Source: Ascarosepion bandense
Taxonomy: Eukaryota > Mollusca > Cephalopoda > Sepiida > Sepiidae
Assembly (NCBI GenBank): GCA_037127315.1
Contig: JBBBDQ010000331.1
Coordinates: 77,001-141,000, forward strand
DNA length: 64,000 bases
Direction: 5' to 3'
The position numbers and the translations under genes are program-made. Of the stretch, positions 23,155-34,062 are shown one piece after another (position 1 is the stretch's first letter; every line of letters starts with the position of its first letter). The notes below the pieces were generated by a model. That model made no database searches and was not told the DNA's origin. It saw nothing but the letters and a program-made list of their open reading frames with translations.

Positions 23155-23468
23155 CAGTCAATCAGTTAAGTGCCATACGTGATACACGCTCTGGGCGATC
23201 ATGTCTCGAAAGAGACATGACTGACTGAGCAGAAGATTATCCCGCAGTAGGTTGCCATTGCTTTCTGCGTAGACTGGTTGCCAGCCAAAGTTATAGAACC
23301 CAACCTGTCCTATTACTTAACCCATAACTGGAGGGAAGAGACGGATTACTACCTTTCCCAAGGGTATTTGTGCGTAAGTGAATGCAAGGAATGTCAACTA
23401 GAATTCGAACTCTGCTCCTCGAGTTGTCGTTCAGAGTCGATATCCACTGCATTACAATGCACGTCCTA
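23155..23468 (-). mobile_element. tRNA-SINE
   Basis: Nearly full copy on the minus strand, from the tRNA-like head (read as CACTGCATTACAATGCAC at 23448-23465) to CAGTTAAGTGCCATACG at 23163. The two short frames across it are shadows. Stem-loop TCATGTCTC-GAAA-GAGACATGA type is intact. Confidence 0.9.
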
Positions 23469-23559
23469 TTATCAGCTTTTTCCCCCTCAAGAAAACTACT
23501 GCCATAGAAACACAATCAAAAGCGGAAGGAAATTAAATGTTGTCGCTTAGGTTGTGCGT

Positions 23560-24245
23560 CTATGTATCCTCGAGGAGGCCCCGTGCTTTGAGAAGATACT
23601 GAGCCTCAGACTCACACCCAGCCTTAAGTTTATTATTTATATCCGATGTATCGCTAGAGATTCAGGTAAAATGATCGGTTCCCTGTACTACTTCAACACG
23701 TACCTGACTCCTCATGCAATCCTGTAACTTTATAAGAGTCAGATCAGGCCGAATTGCAGTACTTTTGCCATATTTAGGTGAGAGCTACTAAGTTCTCACT
23801 GTGAAGACTTGATTGAGTTTAAAAGTGTCTTCGAATCCTTGTTGGGAAAGAATTATGTTCTACCGTCCAACAGGATGGATGTGGCGATTATCTCACTCCT
23901 CTATCACTATTCCCATGGAAAGTGCTCGATAAACTACATTCCTTGGTTTCGCCTGGTCTAATCTTCACGGGTAGGACTCGCCATACTGCTTACACTGTAG
24001 CAAACCACCCACATTCTCTACGTATTCCATCGATGAAAAGTAAGTTCCACTCAAAAAGCTTTTTCCAGCGAGCCACTTCCCCGTGGAACAAACTCCCACG
24101 TGAATGCTTCCCAGATCACTAAAATCCTTAACCTGTTCAAGTCTAAGGTTCACCGTTATCTACCCCTCCTCTCCATATAAACTACCGCTTAACGCAAATC
24201 TCTGCTTCGAATGTTGCCCAGAACTTGCACAGGGTGAAACTTGAA
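23560..24245 (+). pseudogene. jockey/CR1-like LINE C-terminal fragment
   Basis: Broken frames give YLTPHAIL then a stop in place of Q, LYKSQIRPN-STFAIF, and in 23922-24122 DKLHSLVSPGLIFTGRTRHT, AYTVANHPHSLRIP, SKFHSKSFFQRATSPWNKLP. These are the conserved end of this LINE protein. It ends at a GTGAAACTTGAAGAAGAAG junction into a long GAA tract. Confidence 0.8.
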
Positions 24246-24305
24246 GAAGAAGAACAAGAAGAAGAAGAAGAAGAAGAAGAAGAAAAAGAAGAACAAGAAG
24301 AATAA
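24243..24305. repeat. GAA microsatellite at LINE 3' end
   Basis: About twenty GAA-type triplets directly abutting the LINE 3' end, then AATAATAAGCCTGTATAATTC. Confidence 0.9.
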
Positions 24306-24306
24306 T

Positions 24307-24387
24307 AAGCCTGTATAATTCATTATTGAAAAGTTCAATATCTAATTTTAGTTTCGTGCATAATTTCAGGCAGTGATAAACGCAGTC
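24307..24387 (+). repeat. Direct repeat, copy 1
   Basis: AGCCTGTATAATTCATT, then GTGCATAATTTCAGGCAGTG and AAACGCAGTC, recur at 24930-25050 with a 39-bp insertion or duplication inside. Both copies directly follow GAA triplets. Confidence 0.8.
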
Positions 24388-24920
24388 ATGATCGCCTATG
24401 TCCTAGAGAAACGCGGCTGACAGAATAATTCAAATTAAAATATGTTTTCAAATACCTGTCGCACCCTGTACACAGGCGATGCTGAAATTTTCTCGACCCT
24501 CTCTCCCATATCTGAAACAACAATCTTTTTTTATTCTTATTTTTAGCCAATTCGAGATTGCTTTTTAACTATCGTACATCGTATATCCATTGTATTCACC
24601 TACGCGCAAATACCCTTGGGAAAGGTATTAATCCGTCTCTTCCTTCCAGTTATGGGTTAAATAGAAGGACAGATTGGGTTCTATAGCCTTGGTCGGTAAC
24701 CAGTCTACCGCAGAATGCAATGGCAACCTACTGAGGGATAATCTTCTGCCCAGTCAGTCATGTCTCTTTCGAGACATGATCGCCCAAGCGTGTATCACGT
24801 ATGGCACTTAACTGACTACCTCGTATATAATTTTGTTATAGACGGATTTAACCGCCTCACCACCTCACCGCCCAACAAGATTCTCAGTAACCTTCTGTAG
24901 TACCACAGTTCTCTCAGAAG
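24384..24920 (+). repeat. Left arm of large inverted duplication
   Basis: This region is the reverse complement of 25685-26296. It contains a short RTE 3' end (ATGATCGCCTATGTCCT at about 24389), the TTTCAAATACCTG segment, a SINE lacking its tRNA head, and an antisense RTE fragment (CCTTCTGTAGTACCACAG). The arm is shorter than its partner mainly because about 80 bp of SINE head are missing. Confidence 0.85.
24590..24826 (+). mobile_element. tRNA-SINE, head deleted, in left arm
   Basis: Starts CCATTGTATTCACCTACGCG and runs to CACTTAACTGAC. The head with both promoter boxes, present in the right-arm copy, is absent. Confidence 0.9.
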
Positions 24921-24929
24921 AAGAAGAAG

Positions 24930-25050
24930 AAGCCTGTATAATTCATTTTCTGAAAAAGTCATCTATCAACACAGAATATAATTCATTATTGAAAAGTTCA
25001 ATTTCGAATTTTATCATCGTGCATAATTTCAGGCAGTGATAAACGCGGTC
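24930..25050 (+). repeat. Direct repeat, copy 2
   Basis: Copy of 24307-24387 with an internal extra piece TCTGAAAAAGTCATCTATC. The 25051-25680 spacer that follows has no recognised gene. Confidence 0.8.
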
Positions 25051-25684
25051 GTTGGGTACTCATTCTACCAATTGCAAACTATTTATAAGAAGCGTACATA
25101 ATATAAAACTCCGACAATCGCCGACACAGCAAGTCTTTACATTTAATATTGATGCAAGTCGACGATTAGGATCCGGAACCTATTTTCAGTCTTCCTCTTC
25201 CCAAACATCTGCTCGTGAAAATGTCCTGGGCATCAAATTATTACCCCATTGCGAGCTCGTAACAATCTTCCTTTGAAAGACGGAAAGCCGGTGTTATTAT
25301 GAAGAGAGTTATTATTGCGAACATTTGAAAGGTGATTTAGTTTGTCGGCGGTTTGTGGTAGTGGCGGCGGTGGTGCCAGAACAACGATTTCAGCGGTTCG
25401 CTAATTTTTGACGGAAGCGGAAATGAAGTGCTAAATGTGTCCAGCGTAAATTGGAGAGTGTTGATTAAGTGTGCCGGAGCGTTGGTTCCTTGGCTTTTTA
25501 TGTCAATGTTCAATCTGGCAGATTAAATACCACGACATACTTTGCATGTCTTAGTAAAAGTGTATGTTGGTGGGGGATGGGTGTTAATTTCAAAGTTCGT
25601 TTTATGTTGGATAGATGCAAAACGATTGTACAAATGAGAAGGAATTGACATGGAAGCAACACCACCGTTATTTTCAGTAGAGAG

Positions 25685-26296
25685 GTTCTGAGAGAACTGT
25701 GGTACTACAGAAGGTTACTGAGAATTTTGTTGGGCGGTGAGGTAGTGAGGCGGTTCAATCCGTCTATAACTAAATTACATACGCGATCAGTCAGTTAAGT
25801 GCCATACGTGATACACGCTTAGGCGATCATGTCTCGAAAGAGACATGACTGACGGGGCAGAAGATTATCCCGCAGTAGGTTGCCATTGCTTTCTGCGGTA
25901 GACTGCTTGCCGACCAAGGCTACAGAACCCAATCTATCCTATTATTTAACCCATAACTGGAGGGAATAGACTGATCAATACCTTTTCCAAGGGTATTTGC
26001 GCGTAAGTGAATGCAAGGAATACGACTGGAATTCGAACTCGGTTTCCCGATTTCTTGTTCTGAGCCGATATCCACTGCACCATGACGCACATACGAGGTA
26101 GAATAGTTAAAAACAAAACCTCGAATTGGCTAAAAGAAATAAATAAAAAAATGTTGTTTCAGATTTGGGAGAGAGGGTCGAGAACATTTTATACATTGCC
26201 TGTGTACAGGGCGCGCCAGGTATTTGAGAGCATATTTTAATTTGAATTATTCTATGTTTAACCTTTCTTTAAGACATAGACGATCATGACTCGCCC
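25685..26296 (-). repeat. Right arm of large inverted duplication
   Basis: Reverse complement of the left arm. It retains a complete SINE (25790-26095) flanked by ATACGCGAT and ATACGAGGT, a 9-bp target-site duplication with two mismatches. The insertion therefore predates the inverted duplication. At 25698-25740 the plus strand reads ELWYYRRLLRILL, an RTE-like remnant. Confidence 0.85.
25790..26095 (-). mobile_element. tRNA-SINE, full length, in right arm
   Basis: Minus-strand copy with head, body, stem-loop and end. See the arm entry for its duplications. Confidence 0.92.
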
Positions 26297-26344
26297 AAAC
26301 CTCCTATTTGGGTCCTTAGTGATTATTCTCCGTTTGCTAAGACG

Positions 26345-26648
26345 GCTAAAACCCCCAGGAATTTAAATGCATTGTCAATACTCATCTCTTAACTATTTGA
26401 CTCTAGTTCTTTCTTCACCACCCTGTATATCCTTTCCTTTCTTTTCACCTTTGCAACTGTCATCAAATCTCTATTTCCATCCTTCTCTTGCTCCTTTCTA
26501 ACTGGTTCGTCTTTCTCTTTACTCTCCTCCTATCTAATCTTTTTACTCTTATTTAGCCCCCTAAACTTTTTACTCTTATGTAGCCCCCTGCACATCAGTG
26601 CCATTACTGCCTTGCTCGGGGTGATACGATTAAAAAAAAAAAAACTTC
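26345..26648 (+). pseudogene. jockey/CR1-like LINE 3' end and UTR
   Basis: Near twin of 20110-20372: it begins CCAGGAATTTAAATGCATTG, has an additional short duplication in the UTR (CTTATTTAGCCCCCTAAAC and CTTATGTAGCCCCCTGCAC), and ends GCTCGGGGTGATACGATT plus poly(A). Confidence 0.85.
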
Positions 26649-26649
26649 G

Positions 26650-26945
26650 AGTGAATTTCAGTTCCGCCATCCACAAGCTCGTCACGTAAGTGGCTCGCTG
26701 CCTTGACCTATTTCTCTTGCTCTAAATATACCCCATGAGGGTTAAGTTTTCTAAAACCCTCCTACCTCATTATGTGCCAAAGGAATTTCAGCGGCGTTTT
26801 CCTGATTTTGAGTAAAATATTTCTTTATATTTCTATTTTTGAATATTTCTGCTTTGTTTAATCGCCCTGTTCATGAAATTCTCAGTATCCTTCTGTAGAA
26901 CTACATTTCTGATGCCTCTAGTTTTTTAACAAAGAAGAACAATCT
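26650..26945 (-). pseudogene. Old RTE-like LINE fragment
   Basis: Minus strand gives PLKFLWHIMR, EGFRKLNPHG and, upstream, the CSSTEGY remnant of the MWFYRRML block. Highly decayed. Confidence 0.55.
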
Positions 26946-27099
26946 ATATTTTTACAGAAATATGTTCACTTGTTCTCACAAATACTCACAAAACACAAAT
27001 CTATTCAATAAAGCCACCATTACTTTGTATTACAGCCTCAATGTTGCTTCTAAAACAATCATATGCGTTTATCTGGTGTTCTATGTTCAGGTTGTTCAA

Positions 27100-27835
27100 G
27101 GTGTGTCCGATAACAGCCTTTAGCCAGTCCTTGGTATTGTGGCAGTATCATCTTGAATAATATCAACTGCGACAACAGGATCAAAGCGGCTCGTACTGCG
27201 TACGGAACGCACTCAAAACGGGTCTTCATCAAGACCTCCTGGGTCGGGGTCCTTCTCATCCTTGTGTACATTTACGAGACCTGGGCTTTGTGTCATTGGG
27301 AGATTAAACTTCTATAGCGGTTCCAGCAAATGAAGTTCCGAATAATCCTTCACATAACTTGGGAGGACCGCATCACCAACAACGACTTCCTCTCTCTGAC
27401 ATCTCTTCGCAGCATCAAGGCTACCATTCTTCAATATCAACTCCACTGGGCGGACCACTTGTCCAAAATGCGTCCCACTTGACTCCCTCTGTTTGGAGAA
27501 GTTGCAAGCGGCAAGAAGCGACGCTGAGTCCTAAAATAACTTTTCAAGGATCAGTTGAAAACAGCACTGACACAGGCCAACATTGATTCTGAGACAGGGA
27601 AAGCCGTTGCTGCAAATCGGCCTTCCTGGTATAGGACCATTTGAGAGGGGTCCAATGGTTTCGTGTTCAACAGTCAACATGAAGATGATCTGCGACATGG
27701 TATCAGGTAAACCCAACTAGATCACCCGCGTCCACCACTCACACTTCTTTACGACTCCTATTCACGACTCTTCAGGAGTAGGCTGGGCCTTCATAGCCAT
27801 CTTTGCAACTGACACCAGAGGGAAAAAAAAAAATG
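27100..27835 (+). pseudogene. LINE C-terminal fragment, different family
   Basis: Readable pieces are ETWALCHWEIK, QQMKFRIILHITWEDRITNN, SLRSIKATILQYQLHWADHL, KDQLKTALTQANIDSE and ANRPSWYRTI, the classic thumb and tail of a non-LTR reverse transcriptase. Near 27750-27810 a LFRSRLGLHSHLCN remnant resembles the C2H2-like tail of such proteins. It ends at a poly(A) of eleven bases (about 27822-27832). Many stops. The clade is not assigned. Confidence 0.75.
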
Positions 27836-27899
27836 GAATACGGAAAGAGGATTTCGATCTTTATGCTCGGATGCGAGCGGGAACAGACAAGGTTATTGT

Positions 27900-28215
27900 G
27901 AGCATAATTGTTGGTAACCCACTCAACGATGCTTTAGTCAATAGGTTTTAATTCAAGAGATACAGGAGAACAAATGTGAGGGAATAACATGTGCTTGACC
28001 TGGTTTAGCAATCGTTTCGCGCTGATCACTAGAGTACTATTCGACATGGACTCCCCTCTAGTCATTACACAGGATTTGTATCTGATGTTTTCGTACACCA
28101 CACTTTCATTGATTCCGATTTATGGAGCTGATAGGCAGTGGCAGTCACTGAGGTTCCTGCGTTCTCTTCGATGATAACCAGGAATTGCTGAACGAAGTCG
28201 AAATTCCAGACAATG
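27900..28215 (+). pseudogene. Possible LINE endonuclease remnant
   Basis: Across two frames NVRE-NMCLTWFSNRFALI and VLFDMDSPLVIT resemble the VLDLVFS...SDH part of LINE endonucleases. Weak, based on a short match from memory. From 28215 to 28600 nothing else is recognised. Confidence 0.3.
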
Positions 28216-28606
28216 CCTAACCAACGAAAATGCTTCTATTTTTATTTTAGATTTTCCTTATTTTAAATTTCCCTTATTTTTCATTTCCATTTCTCAATGT
28301 TTGTATTGAAGGCTAAGTATAACTGCCAAAAGTTACATTTGGAGCAAAAAAGAAAAAATAGAGTAATTGTTAGCAACACAGTTTGTGCTTATTTTTTGTT
28401 ACTACAACTTATACCCCTGAAGATGACCTCGGAAGAAGATTGACAGTATTTGGTAACATTGAGAAATGTAAAATAAAATCAACTGTAAAAGTTGCAACGC
28501 ATTTCTCACATCTTTCAATTATAACACAAGAAAGAAAGATTATTTGTGAGTATGAACGGATTTTATTAGAAATAAGCAGACATAGCCTTTGCAATTTGTT
28601 TAATCT

Positions 28607-28612
<6 letters not shown>

Positions 28613-28656
<44 letters not shown>

Positions 28657-28882
28657 TATGCAGTGTGGGTATAGAAGAATCTAAAGGAGTATCCTGTACA
28701 TACAGTGGTAGAATAACTATCTAAGAGAGCTCTAAACATATATGCATATAAATATATACAGAGCAAATATAAGAAAAATTAAGGCAGACACGTTATTCCA
28801 TGGTGAATCGGAAGTTTAGGCCTATTTCAGGCGAACCATCACCAGGTTCCGTCTTTATTTTACAGAGGATTTTACACGAATT

Positions 28883-28930
<48 letters not shown>
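28613..28930 (-). mobile_element. Dispersed hammerhead-bearing repeat, family B, copy 1
   Basis: The body 28650-28885 matches 50427-50660 at about 85-90 percent by eye (for example GTATGCAGTGTGGGTATAGA and GAGAGCTCTAAACA). It is bounded by AT tracts at 28613-28651 and 28885-28930. Confidence 0.8.
28810..28850 (-). ncRNA. Hammerhead ribozyme, family B, mutated
   Basis: Same layout as 50584-50624, but the core reads CTGGTGA instead of CTGACGA, the U of the cleavage site is A, and stem I has a C-C mismatch. Expected to be inactive. Confidence 0.6.
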
Positions 28931-28932
<2 letters not shown>

Positions 28933-28989
28933 CAGGAAACAAAATTTTCATATTTTTACAAATCTATTGGTAATATATTCATTGTGCCT

Positions 28990-29612
28990 GACAATGTTAC
29001 ATAATCACAAGAAAGGCAAGAAGTGAAGGCCATTAAGTTCTGCAGGAAACATAAAGGTCAATGTTAGATTTGAAATGGTCAAAATTTTAGTGATTGGAAA
29101 ATACTCTGCTAGGAAGAGTCTGTTCCACAAAGCAGCAGTTCTTTGGAAGAATTTTCCGAGTGGAACTTACTTTTTACTAATAGAATACAAAGGAAATAGG
29201 GATGAGTCACTCTTGGATACGGGACACGGCTGAAAAGCTGAAATGCTCCGGGCAGGTGGGATCAAGGAACTTAGCTCGTTAGAACACATGCCATGGAAAT
29301 AGCAACAGAATAACGAGAGGCTCGCGATGTTTCCCGTGTAGGAAAGGGAAATGTATAAGGGAAAATTACTTATTAGCGCTATATGGCCGCATAGATGCAT
29401 TTGAACAGGTAATTTATGACCGAGCGGCCCCAGCCCAGATATTGCAGCAATACCCCATTTTTTGATCTGATTTAACTTCAGCTCGCATCATATATCTTGA
29501 TAGCATTGTTTTGGAAGGACTTCCTCCTCTAGTCTGTCCGTATTTTGGCTGTTGAAAGAAGTACATTTCCGCTAGGTTCATCGTCATCTCTCCATGAATG
29601 TTCTGCAAATTG
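28990..29612 (-). pseudogene. jockey/CR1-like LINE C-terminal fragment
   Basis: Minus-strand pieces: KMGYCCNIWAGAARS (29460-29415), SLSLFCCYFHGMCSNELSSL (about 29325-29265), FFQRTAALWNRLF (about 29150-29110). They follow the order of the protein C-terminus. Several frameshifts. Confidence 0.75.
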
Positions 29613-29651
29613 TCTTATTTTTTCTAGGATGGCATGAGAGGTGGGATATAG

Positions 29652-29933
29652 ATGGCCAAAGAGCTGTTTTTGTTGGGTGGGAGCAAGGTCTCCAGGATGA
29701 ATTTATTACAACACGTATCGTCTTTGTGTATCTACCACTCTGTTTTTTCCGATGCTTTTGTTGATAGCCAAACCTTCAAATCAATGGTTAAAAATGGCTT
29801 TGAGCGAGTGAAGCCTGTTGGTCCTGGCGTGGACTATCCTTCTTTGAATCTTGTTTACCTGTGCTACAGACTGAAAAGCAAAGAACTGGATCAACTAACA
29901 GAAACCGCATCATTTGAGGACTTTCACCAGTAG
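29652..29933 (+). CDS. Unrecognised small ORF, doubtful
   Basis: A 93-codon frame with reasonable composition (MAKELFLLGGSKVSRMNLLQ at its start, FEDFHQ at its end). I recognise no domain, and there is no copy in the window, no clear promoter and no splice evidence. It lies between two LINE remnants and may be chance or part of an unidentified element. The AT-rich stretch 29934-30350 contains nothing else. Confidence 0.15.
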   Translation: MAKELFLLGGSKVSRMNLLQHVSSLCIYHSVFSDAFVDSQTFKSMVKNGFERVKPVGPGVDYPSLNLVYLCYRLKSKELDQLTETASFEDFHQ

Positions 29934-30350
29934 CAACTACAAAAATGGATAGCACATGCAACTCAAAATGAAAGTAATGACTTAGTGAAGATGTTGAAAT
30001 AAAAGATTATGTAGGAAACAAAACACAATACTAAAAAAGTAAATAAAATTTCAGAGTTCAATCAGAGATGTTAGACATACTTAGTTGAAGTAGACGTTAG
30101 AAGGAACCAGAATCCCAATTCTTAACATGAAACAAGGGATAAAGATCTACTTCTGTGCAAAGGAACGAGTGTGAATTGGACGATAGGCAAACCTATCTAC
30201 TCCTACTGTAAGAAAACAGCAAATGTAATCATTAACATATCGTATACTTCCATTCAACAGTACTGATGTGGCAATGGCTTAAAAGAAGTATCTTTTTATG
30301 TTGACGGGTAAATTTTGATTTTTAAATTATTGATAGCATAAATAAAAATC

Positions 30351-30895
30351 CATCTTCTTCTAAGTGTCGTGTCCCTTCAGGACGTAGCCGATTATGGCCT
30401 TCCACATCTTCCTTTCCTGAGTAGCTTAACACACGTTCGCCTGTTTTGTTATCCTCACAAACATCGCTCTTTCATCCATTTGCTAAAGCCCATCAAGTAT
30501 GTATTCTCTTTCTTTCTATCTGACCAGTGAGCACCAGATTCTCTAAAAAAACCCTTCTTCATTATATGTTCCAGGAACTTCATCTGTCTTTTCAAGATGT
30601 TAAGTATTAGTTACCTTTCCGTTTCCATCCTCTCCAAAACATCATCGTTTCTCAAATGTTTGGTCCATGGTGTCCTCAGCATTCTTCTGTAGAACCACAT
30701 TTCGGTTATTTCAAGTCTTCCTTTATATCTTTGGTAACATTGTCCAGCATTCGCTGCCATATTGAAGGACAAACATCACATAATATCCAGCACTCTGTTT
30801 CCAGCGAAATTGTCCTGTCTCGTCGTACTCTACTTAGCTTCTGGAATGTAACCTTGGCCATGCTAATTCGACTTCGGACATATACCTACCAAAAA
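30351..30895 (-). pseudogene. RTE-like LINE 3' fragment
   Basis: Minus strand from about 30890 to 30351 runs from the RMGMAK-type block through the MWFYRRML region (antisense GTAGAACCACATTTCGG at 30692) to the conserved end, read here as CTTCAGGACGTAGCCGATTA at 30387, with a GAAGAAG tail at 30352. Broken by stops. Confidence 0.8.
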
Positions 30896-30986
30896 ATAAT
30901 CTAATTGAAGGAATGATGTTTTATTTGCTGTAGTAATGATATAAGAACAGGTAGAATATTAATTGCGTAATATATTCGTCTTTAAA

Positions 30987-31026
30987 AATATCAGAAGAAG
31001 CTTCTTAAAGTGAAACATGTTAGATT
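30987..31026 (+). ncRNA. Hammerhead-like motif upstream of Penelope RT remnant
   Basis: CAGAAGA (one change from CTGAAGA) at 30992-30998, then a weak stem II, GAAA at 31012-31015, and CATG-TT, so that ACATGT is a palindromic stem III. Stem I AATAT against AGATT pairs at four of five positions. It lies about 100 bp before the Penelope-like remnant on the same strand. Confidence 0.4.
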
Positions 31027-31129
31027 AAATACACTTTTTACTACCTGTTCTTACTCTATTCATATATACTTATTCTGTTTCAGAGCCAATATATATGTAT
31101 TTCGGAATCAATTCATCCACATGTCTACT

Positions 31130-32400
31130 AGTCTGGAAGACAGAAGAACCAGGATAACCATCTAAAAAAAACAAAACAGTCTATTATAAGCATCCTCGGA
31201 CTCTTGCAGTGGATTAATATCGCAGATGTTATTAACTGGTTCAAAAGTAACGAGAATAAAAATAATAGCACTTTTATAAAATTCGACGTAATTGAGTGAT
31301 ATCTATCCATCTCAAAAGATTTTGGCCTTGGAGATCGTCCAGGAATACTCTAACATTTCCGATAGTAAACTGGATATTATTTTAAAATGCAGAAGTTCTG
31401 TTCTGATCTACAGCGAAGAACAATAGACTAAAAAAGACTTTCAATGGATACTTTGACATGTCAGTGGGTTCAATAGATTCCGCTATGCGTTTGACCTTAG
31501 GGTTATTTCTTTTATATAATTTTTTAGTGCCTATGACTGCGTTGATATCGATACTATTGTTTTATATAGAGATTATTGTTTATTAATAGTTAATGATTCT
31601 GAAAAAATTAAATGTAGTCCGTATTAGGAAAATGATCCACAGAGAACTAAAGTGTTTAAATCTTGTGGTCAAAATAATTAATAATATTAAACTAGTAGAC
31701 ATTTTGAATGTTATTTTAGAATTTAACAGTAATTATTTTCAATCTTTTATGAAGGTTAATTCTAACCCAGTATATGTATATACTAATTCTAACTACCCCG
31801 TCAGTCATTAAGCATATACCATCTTCAATTGAATTTAGAATCAGCTCCAACTCTTCTAGCAAAGTATTTTTGATAAACATAGTGAATTCTACATTTATAC
31901 ATAACAGTTATAAAGGTACTAATATTAAATAAAGAAATCACATTAATAGTGACTATAATATGAAGAGAAGATCTTGGAAGATCATCTGGTTTACTCCCCC
32001 TAACAATCTGATAATTAAAACTAAATTAGGACAAAATTCATAAACCTTATTAATAAAACGTTTTCCAAACCAATCCTCTTAGTAAAATATCTTATAATAA
32101 TTCTGTTAAATTAAGGTGACCTTGAAAAATAATTAAAAAGCATAAGAAAAAAGTCCTTAACAACTAGAAAAATTAAAAAAATGTTTGTTGTATTGCAATA
32201 ATGCGGTGATTAATACTAAATAAAATAAAACTAATACGATCGGATGAAATTTTAGGAATTCTATTGATTGTCCACTACATAAAAGTTGCTTAGCTCGTTC
32301 TTTCTTTAATCGTTTTACTATTTCTACACTTGAAGATCCTAGTATTAAACAAATATATTGCGAGTTCTAAAAACCCGTTTAAAACCCGCTGGTACCAGCT
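31130..32400 (+). pseudogene. Penelope-like element reverse transcriptase remnant
   Basis: Conserved pieces appear in order with shifts and stops: VINWFKSNENKNNSTFIKFD (RT motif A region, about 31230-31290), then LVVKIINNIKLVDILNVILE and YVYTNSNYP (31650-31800), SVIKHIPSSIEFRIS, RRSWKIIWFTPPNNLIIKT (about 31970-32030), and CP-HKSCLARS before the nuclease region (about 32270-32310). This order is that of Penelope-like retroelements as I remember them. The catalytic YRDD-like box is not intact and the GIY-YIG end is not readable. Truncated at the 5' end. Confidence 0.7.
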
Positions 32401-33400
32401 TATTCTATCTTTCTATAATAGTATTTTTAAATACAGTATTCGTTATTCAAGTAATTTTGCAGTTTAAAAGGAAAAAAAAAAAAACAAGACAAAACTCCTA
32501 CACTTAAATAGAAATTAATTAAAAGGGATCGAACCTGTAATTCCCTGTATACATCATGCTACCATTGTCATCAGATTTGAAGACAGGATTAACCTATTAA
32601 ACCAAAGAAATTAACTTACTGTTAACTCTAAACATAGTTCATTGTTTACTTTACAATATGGGTTGTAATATTATGAATAACTATAGACTATTATCACCGG
32701 CGTCAATTAATATTTACCCTTATTTGCTTGGTATTTAATCTAGCATAGATTGTCAAGTTAATATTTGTATAAATGCATATATGTACGTGTGCATGTGGGT
32801 TTATATACTAGTGTACTTATAGATATATTGATCTACATATATGCATATGTATGTATATGTATATCAACTTTTGTATATGTATGTATGTGTATATGTGTGT
32901 ACGTTTCTGTGTGGGTGTTTCTGTGTATTTATGCATATAATTGTGTATAAGTGGTTCCGTGTATGTGACTTTATTTTGTATAAGCTGCTTTGTGTATTTT
33001 TGTGTGTACATCTATTTTTTGCCATGTTAATTGGTATGCTTATTTATATTTAGTTATATTTATATATTTATTCATTGAAATATGATTGTATTTGTTTGAA
33101 ATAGATATAACTCTCTCCTATGTCCACTCTAACACCCGAATTTAGACTTACATGCATCTAATATATGTAGACACCTCTTACATTAGCATTGAATGAAACA
33201 ATAAACTGATACGTCGCCAAAAACAATAGTTAAAAACATGTGTATGCATATATATATATATATATTTTTTTTTTTCTAAACATATGTTGTTAAATATAAG
33301 AGACAATGAATGTCTATTATGTTTAATCATGAGCCGTTCTAAACGTCGTATTTTTGCTTTAATTTAAGTTGAAAATAAAGACAAAAATTCTCCAACATTT
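32400..33400. other. AT-rich, with TATG/TGTA-type degenerate repeat
   Basis: From 32765 to 33060 the sequence is a degenerate TGTATATG-like repeat; frames across it (C, V, Y rich) are artefacts. No gene recognised. Confidence 0.6.
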
Positions 33401-33421
33401 GGATAATTATTTATTAGTTTT

Positions 33422-33461
33422 CTTCTAAGCTTTCGGCTCACATGAGCCATCTTCAGAGAGG
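33422..33461 (-). ncRNA. Hammerhead-like motif at Penelope 3' side
   Basis: Core CTGAAGA, stem II GGCTC/GAGCC with loop ATGT, then GAAA at 33434-33431. After it comes GC-TT, giving the two-base palindromic stem III AGCT. Stem I CCTCT against AGAAG pairs at four of five positions. Confidence 0.55.
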
Positions 33462-33551
33462 TTGTTTAAACTGAAATATTATAAAATCCACCATCACCGA
33501 CGATTTTATTTTGTGTTGACATAAAACTCCGCTTGGCAACGGTAATAGTTA

Positions 33552-34010
33552 TCAAAAATAATAAACGCAGTTCTTAAGTTTGCGATGCGGTTTTATGACG
33601 TCACACCGCGGGATAACGCGAAATGACAACAAAACCATATAGTCAAATGCAATGTAATATGTTATTTCCTGTTTTAAAGTTGATTTTATTGAGTGTTGGT
33701 TGTTTCGATTTGATGTACATGGCTCCAATATCTGCAGGTTCCTCTTACTGTGTGTATGAGTAAGGATCACCGTATTGTTGACCAAAATCTGTCTGATATT
33801 ACCTACATGTTTATGTTTTTCAGAGAAATGTTGTTTAATAGTACTCTGATCAGAAAGATGACATGTAAGTCTACGGGAGAGCGTGGTTGTAGTAAAACCA
33901 ATATATGTACTAGGTTTTTGATTAGTATCAGAGATGCAATCTCTGAATGGGCATGTAAATTGGTACACTACATTAGTTTTTTGTAGAGAATTTAGTTTAG
34001 TGCTTGTTAG
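33552..34010 (-). pseudogene. Penelope-like GIY-YIG endonuclease fragment
   Basis: The minus frame from 33968 to 33552 (138 codons) is open, and reads back past the methionine through KLNSLQKTNVVYQFTC to about 34006. VYQF and TYIGFTTTTLSRRL form the GIY and YIG elements with the following arginine; IKQHFSEKHKHVG follows. In full elements this domain nicks target DNA after the RT domain. The RT is missing here, so the fragment is non-functional although its frame is largely intact. Confidence 0.85.
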
Positions 34011-34062
34011 GTTATTATATATATATTATAAATTATAGTTTAGAACATATACAAATTATAAT

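Larger units (their letters stand above)
33400..34010 (-). mobile_element. 5'-truncated Penelope-like element
   Basis: Contains the GIY-YIG coding end and a 3' region with a second hammerhead-like motif at 33422-33461. Directly upstream on the same strand (34063-34119) is another hammerhead motif. A ribozyme-bearing terminal repeat in front of a 5'-truncated copy is known for Penelope-like elements. Confidence 0.7.

Noticed and set aside
23278..23550. 90-codon frame with several cysteines
   Set aside because: It lies across a minus-strand SINE and the same peptide can be made from other SINE copies.
28415..28450. CCTGAAGATGACCTCGG as another hammerhead core
   Set aside because: No GAAA at the right distance (GACA instead) and no stem I; agreement is too slight.
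32765..33053. Cysteine- and valine-rich frames that look like a small membrane protein
   Set aside because: The DNA is a degenerate TGTATATG repeat; both strands are open by composition.
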